From Azospirillum sp. (GTDB taxonomy: Bacteria > Pseudomonadota > Alphaproteobacteria > Azospirillales > Azospirillaceae), in NCBI GenBank assembly GCA_016124535.1, contig WGNK01000049.1, positions 1 through 64,000 of the forward strand: a DNA stretch of 64,000 nt. The letters are read 5' to 3'. Both the position numbers and the translations under genes were made by a program. Within the stretch, counting starts at the first letter, position 1. Each line of letters starts with the position of its first letter. Under the pieces are notes generated by a model. That model made no database searches, was not told the origin of the DNA, and saw only the letters and a list, made by a program, of their open reading frames with translations. Shown piece by piece: positions 49,728 to 59,001 of the stretch.

Positions 49728-51164
49728 TCAGGCCTCGCCGGGGCCCAGCGTCTCGGCGAGTTGGCCGGCGACCCGCGAAAGATGAGCGGTTGCGGCCAAG
49801 GCCGATTGCAACGCCTCGTGCCGGGTCAACTCGCCGTTCGGGCTGGCGTCGGGGACGTGGCGATAGCGGGTTTCCATCATGCCGCTGGTGGCCACGGTAA
49901 TCCGGGCTTCGCCCGCGGCCTGGGCGGCCGCGGCGACCCAACCGGCGCAGATCGCGGTCGCCAGGCCGGCCGGTCCGGCTCCGGGTTCGGGCAGGCCGTC
50001 GGCGGCCAGCGCCCGTTTGGTATCGCTGAGGATGGCGGCGCCGGCAGACAGGGCACTCCGCTTCGGGCGCAGGAGCCCGGCCGCGAAATCCGGCTGAAGC
50101 GCCAGCGACAGCCGGTTGCCGCCGATGAAGGGTGATCCGGTCAGTTCGCCGGCACTGCCGGCGGCGCTGGCCTGGATATCGGCAAAGCTGGCCGGCCGTC
50201 CCTTCGGAGCCGGCGCCGCGACCGCCTGGGCCAGGCCATCGAGCTGACCGCGGAGTTTGCGCACGATCTCGGCGTTCGGCGCGCGGCCCGGACGTTGGGG
50301 CACCGGCAGCCGCGACCCGTCCGACAACATCCGCCGCAGAGCGCTCAGCCGGCCGTCGCCGATCGGCACCGCCGCCCGGTCGTCGCCGCGGCGCAGCGTG
50401 GTGCCGTCCAGGATCAGGGTGACCGGCTGGCGGTCCACCAGGACGCGACCGTCGCCAGCGAACAGGGCGAGCTCGCCGCTGTCGCGGGAAAATACCCGAA
50501 CACCCAGGAGATCCCGTGCCTTGGCCGCCAATGCACCCCGTGTGCTCTCCAGCTCTTCCGTGCTCTGCCCGAGCGCGCGCAAGGTGACCACGCGACGATT
50601 GATGCGGTGGACTTCGCCGACCGTCCGATTGAGTTCGGCGACCCCGGCGGTCAGATCGGACCCAAGCTCCTGCGCCAGATCTTCGACGCCGCTGGCGAGA
50701 CGCCGCACCTCGGCGACGAATGCCGAGGCGCATCGGGCGACCAGGCGGTCGCCGTCGGACTGTTCGGGGGCGGCGGCAAGCGCGCGCCAGGCGCCGGCCA
50801 GGTCGCGCGCAAGTCCCGGCAGGACCGGTGATCCGCCATCCGGCGCGAACAGGGCCACGACACGGTTGAGACCTTCGGCGGTGGCGCCGGCGTCGCCCCG
50901 GCGTCCGGCGGCCTCATCGATCTGGGCACCGAGGGCGTCGTCGAGCGGGCGGGCCAGGCCGGCCAGCACGATGCTGGCAACCGGGCTCGAAGCGACCGCC
51001 GGCGATGCGGCTGCCGGGGGCGCCGGTGTCGGGGGCGCCGGTGTCGGGGGAGGCGGCGACGGCGCGCTCGCCAGCGTCTCACCGTTGCCCGATTGTGCCG
51101 GCGGGTCGAACAGGCCGGCGCGCAGGCCGCCCGCGATCGTCGCCATCGTTCCCAACAGACCCAT
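49728..51164 (-). CDS. Divergent FlgK-like protein lacking complete core helices
   Basis: A 478-residue protein. The first 18 residues (MGLLGTMATIAGGLRAGL) look like the start of FlgK, but residues 20-60 are a Pro/Ala-rich linker in place of the conserved N-terminal core. Residues 65-250 follow FlgK's helical domain (LARDLAGAWRALAAAPEQSD, then ESTRGALAAKARDLLGVRVF). The last part has an Ala-rich helix (LSRVAGQLAETLGPGEA) without the FlgK core signature. It lies upstream of flgE on the same strand behind its own sigma-54 promoter. It may be a hook-associated accessory or chaperone-like decoy; function unknown. The ATG is at 51164 with GGGAG upstream. Confidence 0.7.
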   Translation of the reverse strand: MGLLGTMATIAGGLRAGLFDPPAQSGNGETLASAPSPPPPTPAPPTPAPPAAASPAVASSPVASIVLAGLARPLDDALGAQIDEAAGRRGDAGATAEGLNRVVALFAPDGGSPVLPGLARDLAGAWRALAAAPEQSDGDRLVARCASAFVAEVRRLASGVEDLAQELGSDLTAGVAELNRTVGEVHRINRRVVTLRALGQSTEELESTRGALAAKARDLLGVRVFSRDSGELALFAGDGRVLVDRQPVTLILDGTTLRRGDDRAAVPIGDGRLSALRRMLSDGSRLPVPQRPGRAPNAEIVRKLRGQLDGLAQAVAAPAPKGRPASFADIQASAAGSAGELTGSPFIGGNRLSLALQPDFAAGLLRPKRSALSAGAAILSDTKRALAADGLPEPGAGPAGLATAICAGWVAAAAQAAGEARITVATSGMMETRYRHVPDASPNGELTRHEALQSALAATAHLSRVAGQLAETLGPGEA

Positions 51165-51229
51165 AGCCCAGCTCCCGGTCCTTGGTGCCCCCGAAATCCG
51201 GGGTTTGCCGCCGCGGTTGCGATCGGCGA

Positions 51230-51245
51230 AGCAAGCCGTGGGCCA
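51230..51245 (-). promoter_or_regulatory. Sigma-54 promoter of the FlgK-like gene
   Basis: On the minus strand TGGCCC-ACGGC-TTGCT keeps the essential GG and GC at correct spacing, with one mismatch to TGGCAC. The predicted start near 51219 gives a leader of about 55 nt. Confidence 0.75.
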
Positions 51246-51395
51246 CCTCACCCGGAGCCAGTCCGGGCTGGACCGGAACGGTGCGACACTATTGCCGGGC
51301 CCATCGCTTCGATCGGCGATGAATTCCTGGGGCAGCAGTCACGAATTTTTAACCAGGCGCATTAAGAGTCGAGGCCCGGAAGATCTCACGAAAAT

Positions 51396-51429
51396 GATCC
51401 GTCCCACGATCCGTCCCACGATCCGTCCG
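51396..51429. repeat. 12-bp tandem repeat upstream of a chemoreceptor gene
   Basis: GATCCGTCCCAC occurs twice perfectly (51396-51419) with a third partial copy to 51429. It lies 63 bp before the ATG at 51492. Confidence 0.9.
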
Positions 51430-51491
51430 GTGTCGATCTCGCGGGGATCGTAGCTGCTGCAGCCGGTCATCAGAACGCCGGAGGAGAGACC

Positions 51492-54110
51492 ATGTCGCCT
51501 GAGAAGAGCTTGGACAGCGCGAATGACGGCCCGGGGGCGAAGTATCACGGCATTCGACTGAAGCTGTTGCTGGCGTTTGGCTTCGTCGCGGCGTTGACCG
51601 TGGCGGCGGGCGCCATCGGTTTGCTTTCCTACCGGACCGTCGGCAGTGCCGTGACCAGCATCACCCGCACGACCTTGCCCCAGCTGCAGGCGGCCAATGC
51701 GCTGGGCGAGGAAAGTGCCGCGATCGCCGCGGCCGCGCCGAGCCTGGAGGCAGCCGCAAGTATGGATCAGCTCGAACAGCTGGTCGCAGGGTTGAAGCAG
51801 CGCTCGACCAGACTGTTCAGCCTCATGGATGATCTGGGCCGGCTCGGCATCGCCGCGGGCCAGATCGGCGACCTCCGTCGGCTGGTCGCGACCCTCAGCG
51901 ACAATCTGGAGCGGCAGAACCAGGGCGTCGCGACCCGGCTTGCGTTGCGCCAGAAGCGCAGTGACATCGTCACCAAAGTGACCGAGGTCCATGCCAAGTT
52001 GTTGTGGCACCTGAAGCCGGCCGTCGATTCCGCCGAGGGGACGGTCAAGGGCCAGGGCGAGATGCTGGTTGCCAACACCGATGTCGAAACCGAGGAAATC
52101 GGCAGCGCTGCGAGTGGGCTGATCGAAGCCTTTCAATTGCGCACCAACATCGCCGAGCTGGCATCGGAAATTGTCGCCAGTACCCGTGCGGTCAGTCAGC
52201 CTCAGCTCGGTCTGCTGCGTCGGCGTCTCGATAATGCCTGGGCCCGGATCAAGGAGAAGGTCGGAGAAGAAAAGGATTATCTCGGCGGGCGCGACCTCAA
52301 GAACTGGGCCTACGAACTCTATGCCCTCGCGGATGGCGATCTCGGCAGCTTTGCCCAGCGGAAGCTCCAACTTGCCGGTGCGTCGTCGGAAGATCGCGCC
52401 AAAGACCTGGAAACGCGGCTGGCCATCATCCTCGAACGAACAGATTCGCTCGAAGAGGACATGCTCAACGACCTCGGCATCCAATTGTCCAGAAGTGGCG
52501 GGCGGATCGGCATTGCCGCCCGAAATCTGCGCGAACAGAATCAGTCTTCGGTCAATTCTCTGGTCGGCGGCGGCGTCGCGTCGTTGCGGACCTATCTGAT
52601 CCTGGAGGCGACCGGCAATCTGGTCGCCGGCCGCTTGACCGAAGCCGCTCAAACCACCAGCGAAGACTTGGTCGGACAGTTGAAGGGGTATTTCGACCAG
52701 GAGTCCAAGAAGCTGGTGGATGTCGCGGCGACTCTGTCGCGAGAGGGGGAACACCCGGCGATCCGGTCGCGGGTCGACGCTCTGGTCGGGTACGGCCGGG
52801 GCGAAGATGGCCTGTTTGCGCTGCGCTCACGCGAGCTCAAAGTGGCGGCGGACGGTGCCGCCTTGCTTGACGACAATCGCCGGCTGATCGAACAGCTGAG
52901 CGCCAGCGTCGCCGCGATCGCCGAAACGGTTCAGCACGGGGTTGCCGAAGCCTCCAGTGCGGTCGATCGCGCGATCGACGACGGCCGGCGCTGGCTGATC
53001 GTGATTGCCGTGGTCAGCCTGGCGGCGGCGATCCTGATCGGCTGGTTCTATGTCGGGCGCGCGGTGGCCGGTCGGTTGACCCGGCTGGCCGCCGTGATGA
53101 ATCGGCTGGCCGGGGGCGATCTCTCGATCGAGATCGAGCTGGCCGGCAACGATGAGATCACCAGCATGGCCAGGACCGTCCAGGTGTTCAAGGATAATGC
53201 CCTGGAAATGAAGCGGCTGACCGCGGAGGGCGAAGCGATCAAGCGCCGCGCCGAGGAACAGCGGCGGGCCGAGATGCTGGGGCTGGCCGATTCCTTCGAG
53301 ACCAAGGTCGGGAGCGCGATCAAGCTGTTCGAGCACAGCGCCAGCGGCATCGTCGATACCGCGACCAAGATGGGCAAACGGGTCGGCCGGTCGGCCGAGA
53401 GCAGTCTGGAAGCGTCGGCGGCGACCGAACGCACCAACGAGTATCTGGCCGAACTCGGACGGGCGACTTCGGAGATGTCGGTCTCGGTCTCGGAAGTCGG
53501 CGGCCAGGTTCAGGAGGCTTCGGCGATCGCGCTGAGGGCGGTCGATCAGGCCCGCGGCACCAATGCCACGGTCCAGGGGCTGGCCGACGCCGCCAACAAG
53601 ATCGGCGAAATCGTCGCCTTGATCACCAACATCGCCTCGCAGACCAATCTGCTGGCGCTCAACGCGACCATCGAGGCGGCCCGGGCCGGCGAAGCCGGAC
53701 GCGGTTTCGCCGTGGTCGCCAATGAGGTCAAGAACCTGGCCGGACAGACCGCCAAGGCGACCGACGAGATTGCGGCGCAGATCGCCGGCATCCAGGGCTC
53801 GACCCGCGAGGCGGTCGGCGCGATCGTCGAGATTACCGGTACCATCGAGACGATCAACGGCATTTCCACCACCGTGGCGCAATCGATTTCCCGCCAGCGC
53901 GAGGCAACCAGCCAGATCGTCGAAGTGGTGGCGCAGGTTTCGGCCGACGCCAAGGTCTATCAGGAACGCTTCAGCGACGTCGCCAAGACCTCGGCCTATT
54001 CCTATGGTTCGGCGATCCGGGTGATCTGGGCTGCCAAGGACCTGGTAAAGCCAACCCGGACCGTGATCGAGCAGGTCGACACCCTGATGTCGGCGATGCG
54101 GACCGGCTGA
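51492..54110 (+). CDS. Large methyl-accepting chemotaxis protein
   Basis: An 872-residue chemoreceptor. The first membrane helix is at about 25-47, followed by an unusually long helical sensor region of about 440 residues. A second helix (WLIVIAVVSLAAAILIGWFY) leads to HAMP (RLTRLAAVMNRLAGGDLSIE) and the signalling domain with tip IASQTNLLALNATIEAARAG. The sensor is about twice the size of a common four-helix-bundle domain and could be a double helical bimodular type. The ATG at 51492 has a GGAGGAGAG box. The gene of unknown function at 54187 follows on the same strand. Confidence 0.9.
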   Translation: MSPEKSLDSANDGPGAKYHGIRLKLLLAFGFVAALTVAAGAIGLLSYRTVGSAVTSITRTTLPQLQAANALGEESAAIAAAAPSLEAAASMDQLEQLVAGLKQRSTRLFSLMDDLGRLGIAAGQIGDLRRLVATLSDNLERQNQGVATRLALRQKRSDIVTKVTEVHAKLLWHLKPAVDSAEGTVKGQGEMLVANTDVETEEIGSAASGLIEAFQLRTNIAELASEIVASTRAVSQPQLGLLRRRLDNAWARIKEKVGEEKDYLGGRDLKNWAYELYALADGDLGSFAQRKLQLAGASSEDRAKDLETRLAIILERTDSLEEDMLNDLGIQLSRSGGRIGIAARNLREQNQSSVNSLVGGGVASLRTYLILEATGNLVAGRLTEAAQTTSEDLVGQLKGYFDQESKKLVDVAATLSREGEHPAIRSRVDALVGYGRGEDGLFALRSRELKVAADGAALLDDNRRLIEQLSASVAAIAETVQHGVAEASSAVDRAIDDGRRWLIVIAVVSLAAAILIGWFYVGRAVAGRLTRLAAVMNRLAGGDLSIEIELAGNDEITSMARTVQVFKDNALEMKRLTAEGEAIKRRAEEQRRAEMLGLADSFETKVGSAIKLFEHSASGIVDTATKMGKRVGRSAESSLEASAATERTNEYLAELGRATSEMSVSVSEVGGQVQEASAIALRAVDQARGTNATVQGLADAANKIGEIVALITNIASQTNLLALNATIEAARAGEAGRGFAVVANEVKNLAGQTAKATDEIAAQIAGIQGSTREAVGAIVEITGTIETINGISTTVAQSISRQREATSQIVEVVAQVSADAKVYQERFSDVAKTSAYSYGSAIRVIWAAKDLVKPTRTVIEQVDTLMSAMRTG

Positions 54111-54186
54111 GGACCGAATCGGATGCACCCGGGACGCTATGATCAGGGTATAGTCGGTCCTGACAGGGGGCTCAGAGGGGGCTGAG

Positions 54187-55392
54187 GTGTTGACGCCGGC
54201 ACAAGACGCGATCGTGCTGGCCGGATTGCTGCGACGGTCGCTGTCGATCGACGACATGCGCCGCGCCCAGGCGGCGGCCCAGCCCTATCTGCGCCAGGAG
54301 CGGCTGCTGATGCGTCTCGACATCATCGACGACGCTTTCCTGGCCAAGGATTCTGAGATCCAGTGGTCGTTGTTTCGCCGCCATCTGGAGCCGGCCCTGA
54401 CCGGACACTTGCTGCCGGCCCTCCGCGACGAGATCCTGGCGCGGGTCAATCGCCAGAGCCCCGACGGGTCCACCCAGGGGGAAGCGGACCGCGCCAGCGT
54501 GATCGACGTGATCGAGGCTTTTCGCAGCCTGACCGAATGGCTGGCACAGGATAAGGGGTTCCAGCGCGCCCGGGTGCTGCTGCGGGAAACCGGCGCCGGG
54601 CTGGCAGCCGCGGTCGAGACCGCCACCGCCGGATTGCCGGCGGAAATCGAAGCCGGCGATCTTCCCCATCTCGGTGCCTTGTCTTTGGCGTTGCTGCGCC
54701 TCGACATGATCCAGTGGATGCTGGAACTGCTGGGCGAAACCCGGCCGATGGCGGCGGTGGGGCGGCGCGCCCGCGAGATCGCCCGGATCACGCTGGATCG
54801 GGCCGCTTCGACCCTGGAGAAGTTTCTCGGCGACCGCGACCTGATGAACATGTTCGATGCGGTGGCGGTCATCTCGCAGGTCGACGACCTGATCGTGGTG
54901 GTGCAGCGGGTGATCGACGGCCGCGCCGAGCCGGGCGATGAGCCCACCCATTTCGTGGTGCCGATCGACGAGCAGGTTCTGATCCGCTTCGCCGACGCGC
55001 TTTGGCTGATGTCGGATCAGCTGTGCCGGATCGTCCTGCGTTCGGTCGGGCGGCTCGACGCCAGCGAGCGCTACTTCACCAGTCTGATGCGGCAGATCGA
55101 ATATCTCTTCCGCCTGTCGCGTTACTTCAACGATCAGGATCGGCCGCCGCGGTTGGCCGAGATCGAGCTTATGCTGAAGCAACGTCTGCTCGGTCTGGCC
55201 GATGCGGTCGGCAGGGCGGCGCTCGACGCCGCGCGCCGGCAGCCGCCGGATCTGCGGGTGGTGGTTAAGACGGTTGCCCAGGGCGAACGGTTGACCGCGG
55301 CATTCAACGCCCTCGACTATGCCTGCGCGGCCGCGCCGCTGACCGGTCACTTGCGCCAGGTCCAGGCGGTACTTGGCCCGAGAGAGGGGTAG
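54187..55392 (+). CDS. Helical hypothetical protein downstream of a chemoreceptor
   Basis: A 401-residue, Leu/Ala/Asp/Arg-rich, predicted all-helical soluble protein with no signal peptide, membrane helix, Walker motif or recognised domain. Typical stretches are IDDMRRAQAAAQPYLRQERL and FDAVAVISQVDDLIVVVQRV. The start is GTG at 54187, 76 bp after the chemoreceptor stop. A possible -10 (TATAGT) lies in the gap, so it may have its own promoter. Proximity suggests a chemosensory role, but that is only context. A GC-rich tandem repeat follows its TAG. Confidence 0.65.
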   Translation: MLTPAQDAIVLAGLLRRSLSIDDMRRAQAAAQPYLRQERLLMRLDIIDDAFLAKDSEIQWSLFRRHLEPALTGHLLPALRDEILARVNRQSPDGSTQGEADRASVIDVIEAFRSLTEWLAQDKGFQRARVLLRETGAGLAAAVETATAGLPAEIEAGDLPHLGALSLALLRLDMIQWMLELLGETRPMAAVGRRAREIARITLDRAASTLEKFLGDRDLMNMFDAVAVISQVDDLIVVVQRVIDGRAEPGDEPTHFVVPIDEQVLIRFADALWLMSDQLCRIVLRSVGRLDASERYFTSLMRQIEYLFRLSRYFNDQDRPPRLAEIELMLKQRLLGLADAVGRAALDAARRQPPDLRVVVKTVAQGERLTAAFNALDYACAAAPLTGHLRQVQAVLGPREG

Positions 55393-55393
55393 C

Positions 55394-55441
55394 GACGGGC
55401 CTGTGCGGGGGACGGCCGGTGGCGGGGACGGCCGGTGCGGG
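55394..55441. repeat. 15-17 bp degenerate tandem repeat between two convergent stops
   Basis: GACGGGCCTGTGCGGGG, GACGGCCGGTGGCGGG and GACGGCCGGTGCGGG lie head to tail, starting one base after the TAG at 55390-55392. Confidence 0.75.
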
Positions 55442-55446
55442 GCGCC

Positions 55447-57132
55447 CTAGCCATTCCCGTTCGGGCGCTTCGTGATCCGGTTCTGGCTATTCGACCGCTG
55501 CACGCCGCCGACGGATCGGCCGGTAACCGCGGCGGGGTGGGGTGGCTTGCCCGGTGAATCGTGGGAAGGCGATGGGTCGGGCTGGCCCTGAACCAATCCC
55601 TCGATCATCGCCAGCAGGCGTTCGGGCTTGATCGGCTTCATGATCGCCTGAACCCCCCGACCGACCGACCTGGCGCGAAGATCGCCGTTGAGGTCGCCGG
55701 TGATGATACACGCGGCGATCTCGCAGTCAAACCGGCGGCGGACAGCATCGATCGCCTGGAGACCGTCGAGGCCGCCCGGCAAATGGTAGTCGCTGATGAC
55801 CAGGAGCGGGGGAGCGCCGAGGCTGCCGACGCGATCGAGGGCCTCGGCCGCCGAACTTGCCGGCAACACGCTGCAGCCGCAAAGCTCCAGGCACGCCCGC
55901 ATCGCGGAAAGCACCAAAGGATCGTCCTCGATCACGACGACGGTGCGGCTATTCCCGGCCGGGGTCGGGGGCTGACCTTTGCTGGTGCCGCCGGTCGCCG
56001 GGGCATTCTCGGCCACCAGGGGCACTTTCAGCGATAAGCGCGAACCATGCCCCAGCTTCGAGGCAACGTCGATCGGGTGGTCGAGTAAGGCTGCGGCCCG
56101 TTTGGCGGTGGCCAATCCGAGCCCATAGTACTCGGCGCGCTGCCCGCGGGCGCGGACCAGATGATAGAACTCGGAAAAGAGCCTGCGAAGCTCGCTGTCG
56201 CAAAAGCCGCCGCCGGTGTCGAAGACCGAAATCCGGAGTGCGTTGCCCCGCCTCTGGGCGCCGACCGTGATTCGACCGGCGTCGGTGTGGTTGATCGCGC
56301 TGGAGATCAGGTTGCGCAAAATCCGCTGAAGCAGGCCAGGATCGGACCAGGCCCACGCCCGGCTGGGGACAAACCGCAGCGCCAGATTTTTCTGTGCCGC
56401 GGTCTCGGACAATTCGCCTTCGAGACGGGAGAACAGGTCCGATATTCGGATTGGCTCGCGGCTCGGCTGGGTGTTGCCGCATTCATAGCGGGTCAGCTCG
56501 AGCAGAGAGTCGAACAGTTCGATCAGGACATCGAGGGTGCTCTGCATCTGACCCGCGACGTCGAGAGCCCGACCATGGCTTCGCGAGGTCTGGATTATCC
56601 CGAGATACAGACTGAGGGCATTGAGCGGTTGGCGCAGGTCGTGGCTTGCCGCCGCAAAGATCCGGGATTTGGTGGCATTGAGTTCCGCGGCGTGGCCGGG
56701 CACCTCGATCAGGAACAGGCGGCACAGGCGGCCGTCGCGGCGGGGTCGGTCGGCGATCCCAAGCACCTGCAGACCGGCCGCCTCGGATCGCGCGCCGAGC
56801 GCCCCCAGCGTCGTCGATACCGGCGCGGGCGAGGCCTGCAGGCGCGCGAGGAAATGCCGGATCGCGGCGTCGTGTTTGGCGCCGACGAGGTCGGTGAACG
56901 ACCGGCCGACCGCTCGGGAACTGCTCGTCCCGAAGAAGCCGGCGGCGGTGGCGTCGATCTCGCGCACGGTGCCGTCGTCGTCGCACAACAGGCTGCCGCT
57001 TGGGGTTTCGTCATAGACCGAATGACGCACGGCGACGGGACTCGCATGGGCCGGCTCCGGCCGTTCGGCTCTGGCGTCGGGCACGCCGTCATCGGGGGTC
57101 GCCCACACGGCCTCTAGGTCTTCGGCCGCCAT
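55447..57132 (-). CDS. Hybrid sensor histidine kinase (PAS-HisKA-HATPase-REC)
   Basis: A 561-residue soluble hybrid kinase. A PAS-like domain covers about 38-145. The phospho-acceptor helix has His164 in FAAASHDLRQPLNALSLYL. The ATPase domain carries ILRNLISSAINHT, FDTGGGF and GLGLATAKRAAALL. A receiver domain (about 397-515) has phospho-acceptor Asp448 (VISDYHLPG). No membrane helix is present, so the signal is probably intracellular. Kinases of this type often work with NarL-type regulators; one is encoded at 58345. The ATG is at 57132. Confidence 0.9.
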   Translation of the reverse strand: MAAEDLEAVWATPDDGVPDARAERPEPAHASPVAVRHSVYDETPSGSLLCDDDGTVREIDATAAGFFGTSSSRAVGRSFTDLVGAKHDAAIRHFLARLQASPAPVSTTLGALGARSEAAGLQVLGIADRPRRDGRLCRLFLIEVPGHAAELNATKSRIFAAASHDLRQPLNALSLYLGIIQTSRSHGRALDVAGQMQSTLDVLIELFDSLLELTRYECGNTQPSREPIRISDLFSRLEGELSETAAQKNLALRFVPSRAWAWSDPGLLQRILRNLISSAINHTDAGRITVGAQRRGNALRISVFDTGGGFCDSELRRLFSEFYHLVRARGQRAEYYGLGLATAKRAAALLDHPIDVASKLGHGSRLSLKVPLVAENAPATGGTSKGQPPTPAGNSRTVVVIEDDPLVLSAMRACLELCGCSVLPASSAAEALDRVGSLGAPPLLVISDYHLPGGLDGLQAIDAVRRRFDCEIAACIITGDLNGDLRARSVGRGVQAIMKPIKPERLLAMIEGLVQGQPDPSPSHDSPGKPPHPAAVTGRSVGGVQRSNSQNRITKRPNGNG

Positions 57133-57228
57133 GGTTGCCTCTTTGCTGGGCGATCCCTCTGCGGCAGGGCCGCAGGGCCGGCTCGGACACCATACCGTCC
57201 GGAGGTCCAGGATGGCATTGCGATCGGT

Positions 57229-57669
57229 TCAGGCGGCCTTCCCGGCACTCTCGGGCCGAACCGCCGCCAGGGTGTCTGAGCCGGCCTGGCCAATGGTTTC
57301 GCCGACCTCGATCAGGGACGCGATCACATCGGCACTGAAGGTGCCCAGCTGCTCGGGGATTTCCGCGCATTCCTCGTTGAACTGGCGCAGGCTTTCGGTG
57401 GTCCAGGTCGAAGCGATTTCGGCGGTCTCGCCGATCGTTTCCGCGGCGGTCAGCCGCCGCACCGTGTCCATCGCGCTCTGAAGCCCGAGGCGTCGGTAGC
57501 GCAGCCAGTTCAGCGTCAACTTTTCAAACACGTCGAGGGATTTCGCGGTGACCACCAGGGAGATTTCCGCCTGGCGGGCCATCATTTCCTGGGTTCCCGC
57601 CAGAGCAGTCTGAACCGCCGAGAGGCCGGAGTTCGGCTCCCAGGCATTTGAAAACATAGTACTGTTCAT
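57229..57669 (-). CDS. Phasin family protein
   Basis: A 146-residue helical protein of the phasin_2 type. It opens with a hydrophobic/Ala-rich helix (LSAVQTALAGTQEMMARQAE), continues VTAKSLDVFEKLTLNWLRYR, and ends in amphipathic helices (STWTTESLRQFNEECAEIPE). Phasins coat polyhydroxyalkanoate granules, pointing to carbon storage in this organism. It is monocistronic, 96 bp from the hybrid kinase gene on the same strand, with a long non-coding upstream region. Confidence 0.82.
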   Translation of the reverse strand: MNSTMFSNAWEPNSGLSAVQTALAGTQEMMARQAEISLVVTAKSLDVFEKLTLNWLRYRRLGLQSAMDTVRRLTAAETIGETAEIASTWTTESLRQFNEECAEIPEQLGTFSADVIASLIEVGETIGQAGSDTLAAVRPESAGKAA

Positions 57670-58344
57670 GGGATATCTCCCGGGTCAGGTGACTGTTGCC
57701 AGACGCCAGCTGCGCGCTGCCGGTGGCTGCCTGGCGTTCGCTTTGATTGGTTTCGCAAGACATCGCTGCCAGCCGGCTGCCGCCGGGATCTGCCGCCGAC
57801 ACTCGCGTCCGGCCTCGGGTGGCGGCGTCGGCGGACGAAACACCGGACGTTCACTGTCAGTATCGGCAATCGGCTTCAACTTCAGCGACCGGCCGGGAAA
57901 TTGTGAGGTTCCGCTTCGCCTGCTTCTGGTTTGCCCGCCTCCCTCTTCGGGCATCCCCGCACACAGCCGTTATCCGGCAGTCACGGTCGAGCAGTACTCA
58001 TGGAGGTCGGAGGTCGGGTGCGTCGCACGCCCGAGCGCAAGCGCTCATGCCGCATCAGTGACAACCAAATGCGCGCGGGGCCCGATCCGTCTCTCTTCGG
58101 AACCTCACCAGTTTGCCCTCCCTTACGGGCGCGACCGCCCTGACGTTGCTGTCGCCACCCCCCCCGCATCGGAGCTGACGAAGGTAACGGCGCGGCGATC
58201 CCGATCCGCGTGGCCTTCGTTTAACCGCTGGGTCCAAAATCGGCAATTCGGCATGCGACTTAAGCCCTTCGAATGAGAACGAAAATGGCCTTCCGGGGGG
58301 GTGCTGCCGCCCGTGCTCCGGGGCGGAACCGGGCAGAGCCGTGC
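57670..58344. other. Non-coding gap with a long-range inverted repeat
   Basis: About 675 bp between the phasin start and the NarL-type regulator stop has no convincing gene: the open frames are Arg/Pro/Ser-rich with no motifs. It contains GTGAGGTTCCG at 57903-57913 and its exact complement CGGAACCTCAC at 58098-58108, each followed on the plus strand by a TTTGCCC ... GGGC segment. This could be a structured RNA, a remnant of a small element, or a phasin promoter region. Confidence 0.4.
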
Positions 58345-59001
58345 TCAGGCGGCCGGCGGCACCAGGCCGTTTTGGCTCGCGACCAGGATCACCTGGGTCC
58401 GGCTGCGGACATTCAGTGCCCGCATTATTGCTGCCAGATGGACTTTGACCGTCGCCTCGGACAGGTTCAGGGAGTTTGCGATCTCCTTGTTGGACTTGCC
58501 CAGAACCAGCTCTGACAGCACTGCCTTCTGGCGCAGGGTCAAGGGTTTGATCGGGTGCGGCACCGCGTACGGCGGCGGCGAGACGCCGACAGTGTCGGGG
58601 CCGAGGATGCTCAGCGGCAGATAGACCCCGCCGGCCAGCACCAGCTTGATCGCCTCGATCATGACCTCCGGGGTCGAGGTCTTGGGGATGAAGCCGGTGG
58701 CCCCGGCGGCGACCGCGCTGCGGATTTCCGCCGCGCTGTCCAGCATCGAGACCACCACGATCGGGGTGGCGGGCGCCAGTTCCCTGACCCCGGCGATGGC
58801 GGTCTCGGCATTGCCGTTGGTGCGCATCCCCGGCATCAGCAGGTCGGTCAGCATCAGGTCGAAGCGGGTGCTGCGTAAGGCGGCCATGGCCTGGTCGAAC
58901 GACCCGACCTCGGTGATCTCGACCTCCGGACCGAATTCGGCAAGGATATGGCTGAGGCCAGAGCGAAACAGGGCGTGATCGTCCGCGACAAGAACTCTCA
59001 T
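58345..59001 (-). CDS. NarL/LuxR-family response regulator
   Basis: A 218-residue response regulator. The receiver domain begins MRVLVADDHALFRSG, with phospho-acceptor Asp53 (LMLTDLLMPG) and Lys near 105. The C-terminal LuxR-type helix-turn-helix reads LTLRQKAVLSELVLGKSNKE, then IANSLNLSEATVKVHLAAIM. The ATG at 59001 is chosen because the receiver fold starts there. The sensorless kinase gene lies upstream on the same strand (gap 215 bp) and the hybrid kinase downstream; either could be its partner. Confidence 0.9.
   Translation of the reverse strand: MRVLVADDHALFRSGLSHILAEFGPEVEITEVGSFDQAMAALRSTRFDLMLTDLLMPGMRTNGNAETAIAGVRELAPATPIVVVSMLDSAAEIRSAVAAGATGFIPKTSTPEVMIEAIKLVLAGGVYLPLSILGPDTVGVSPPPYAVPHPIKPLTLRQKAVLSELVLGKSNKEIANSLNLSEATVKVHLAAIMRALNVRSRTQVILVASQNGLVPPAA

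Noticed and set aside
57668..58276. 202-codon plus-strand frame upstream of the phasin
   Set aside because: No ribosome site, motifs or sensible composition, and it starts opposite the phasin start; treated as non-coding.
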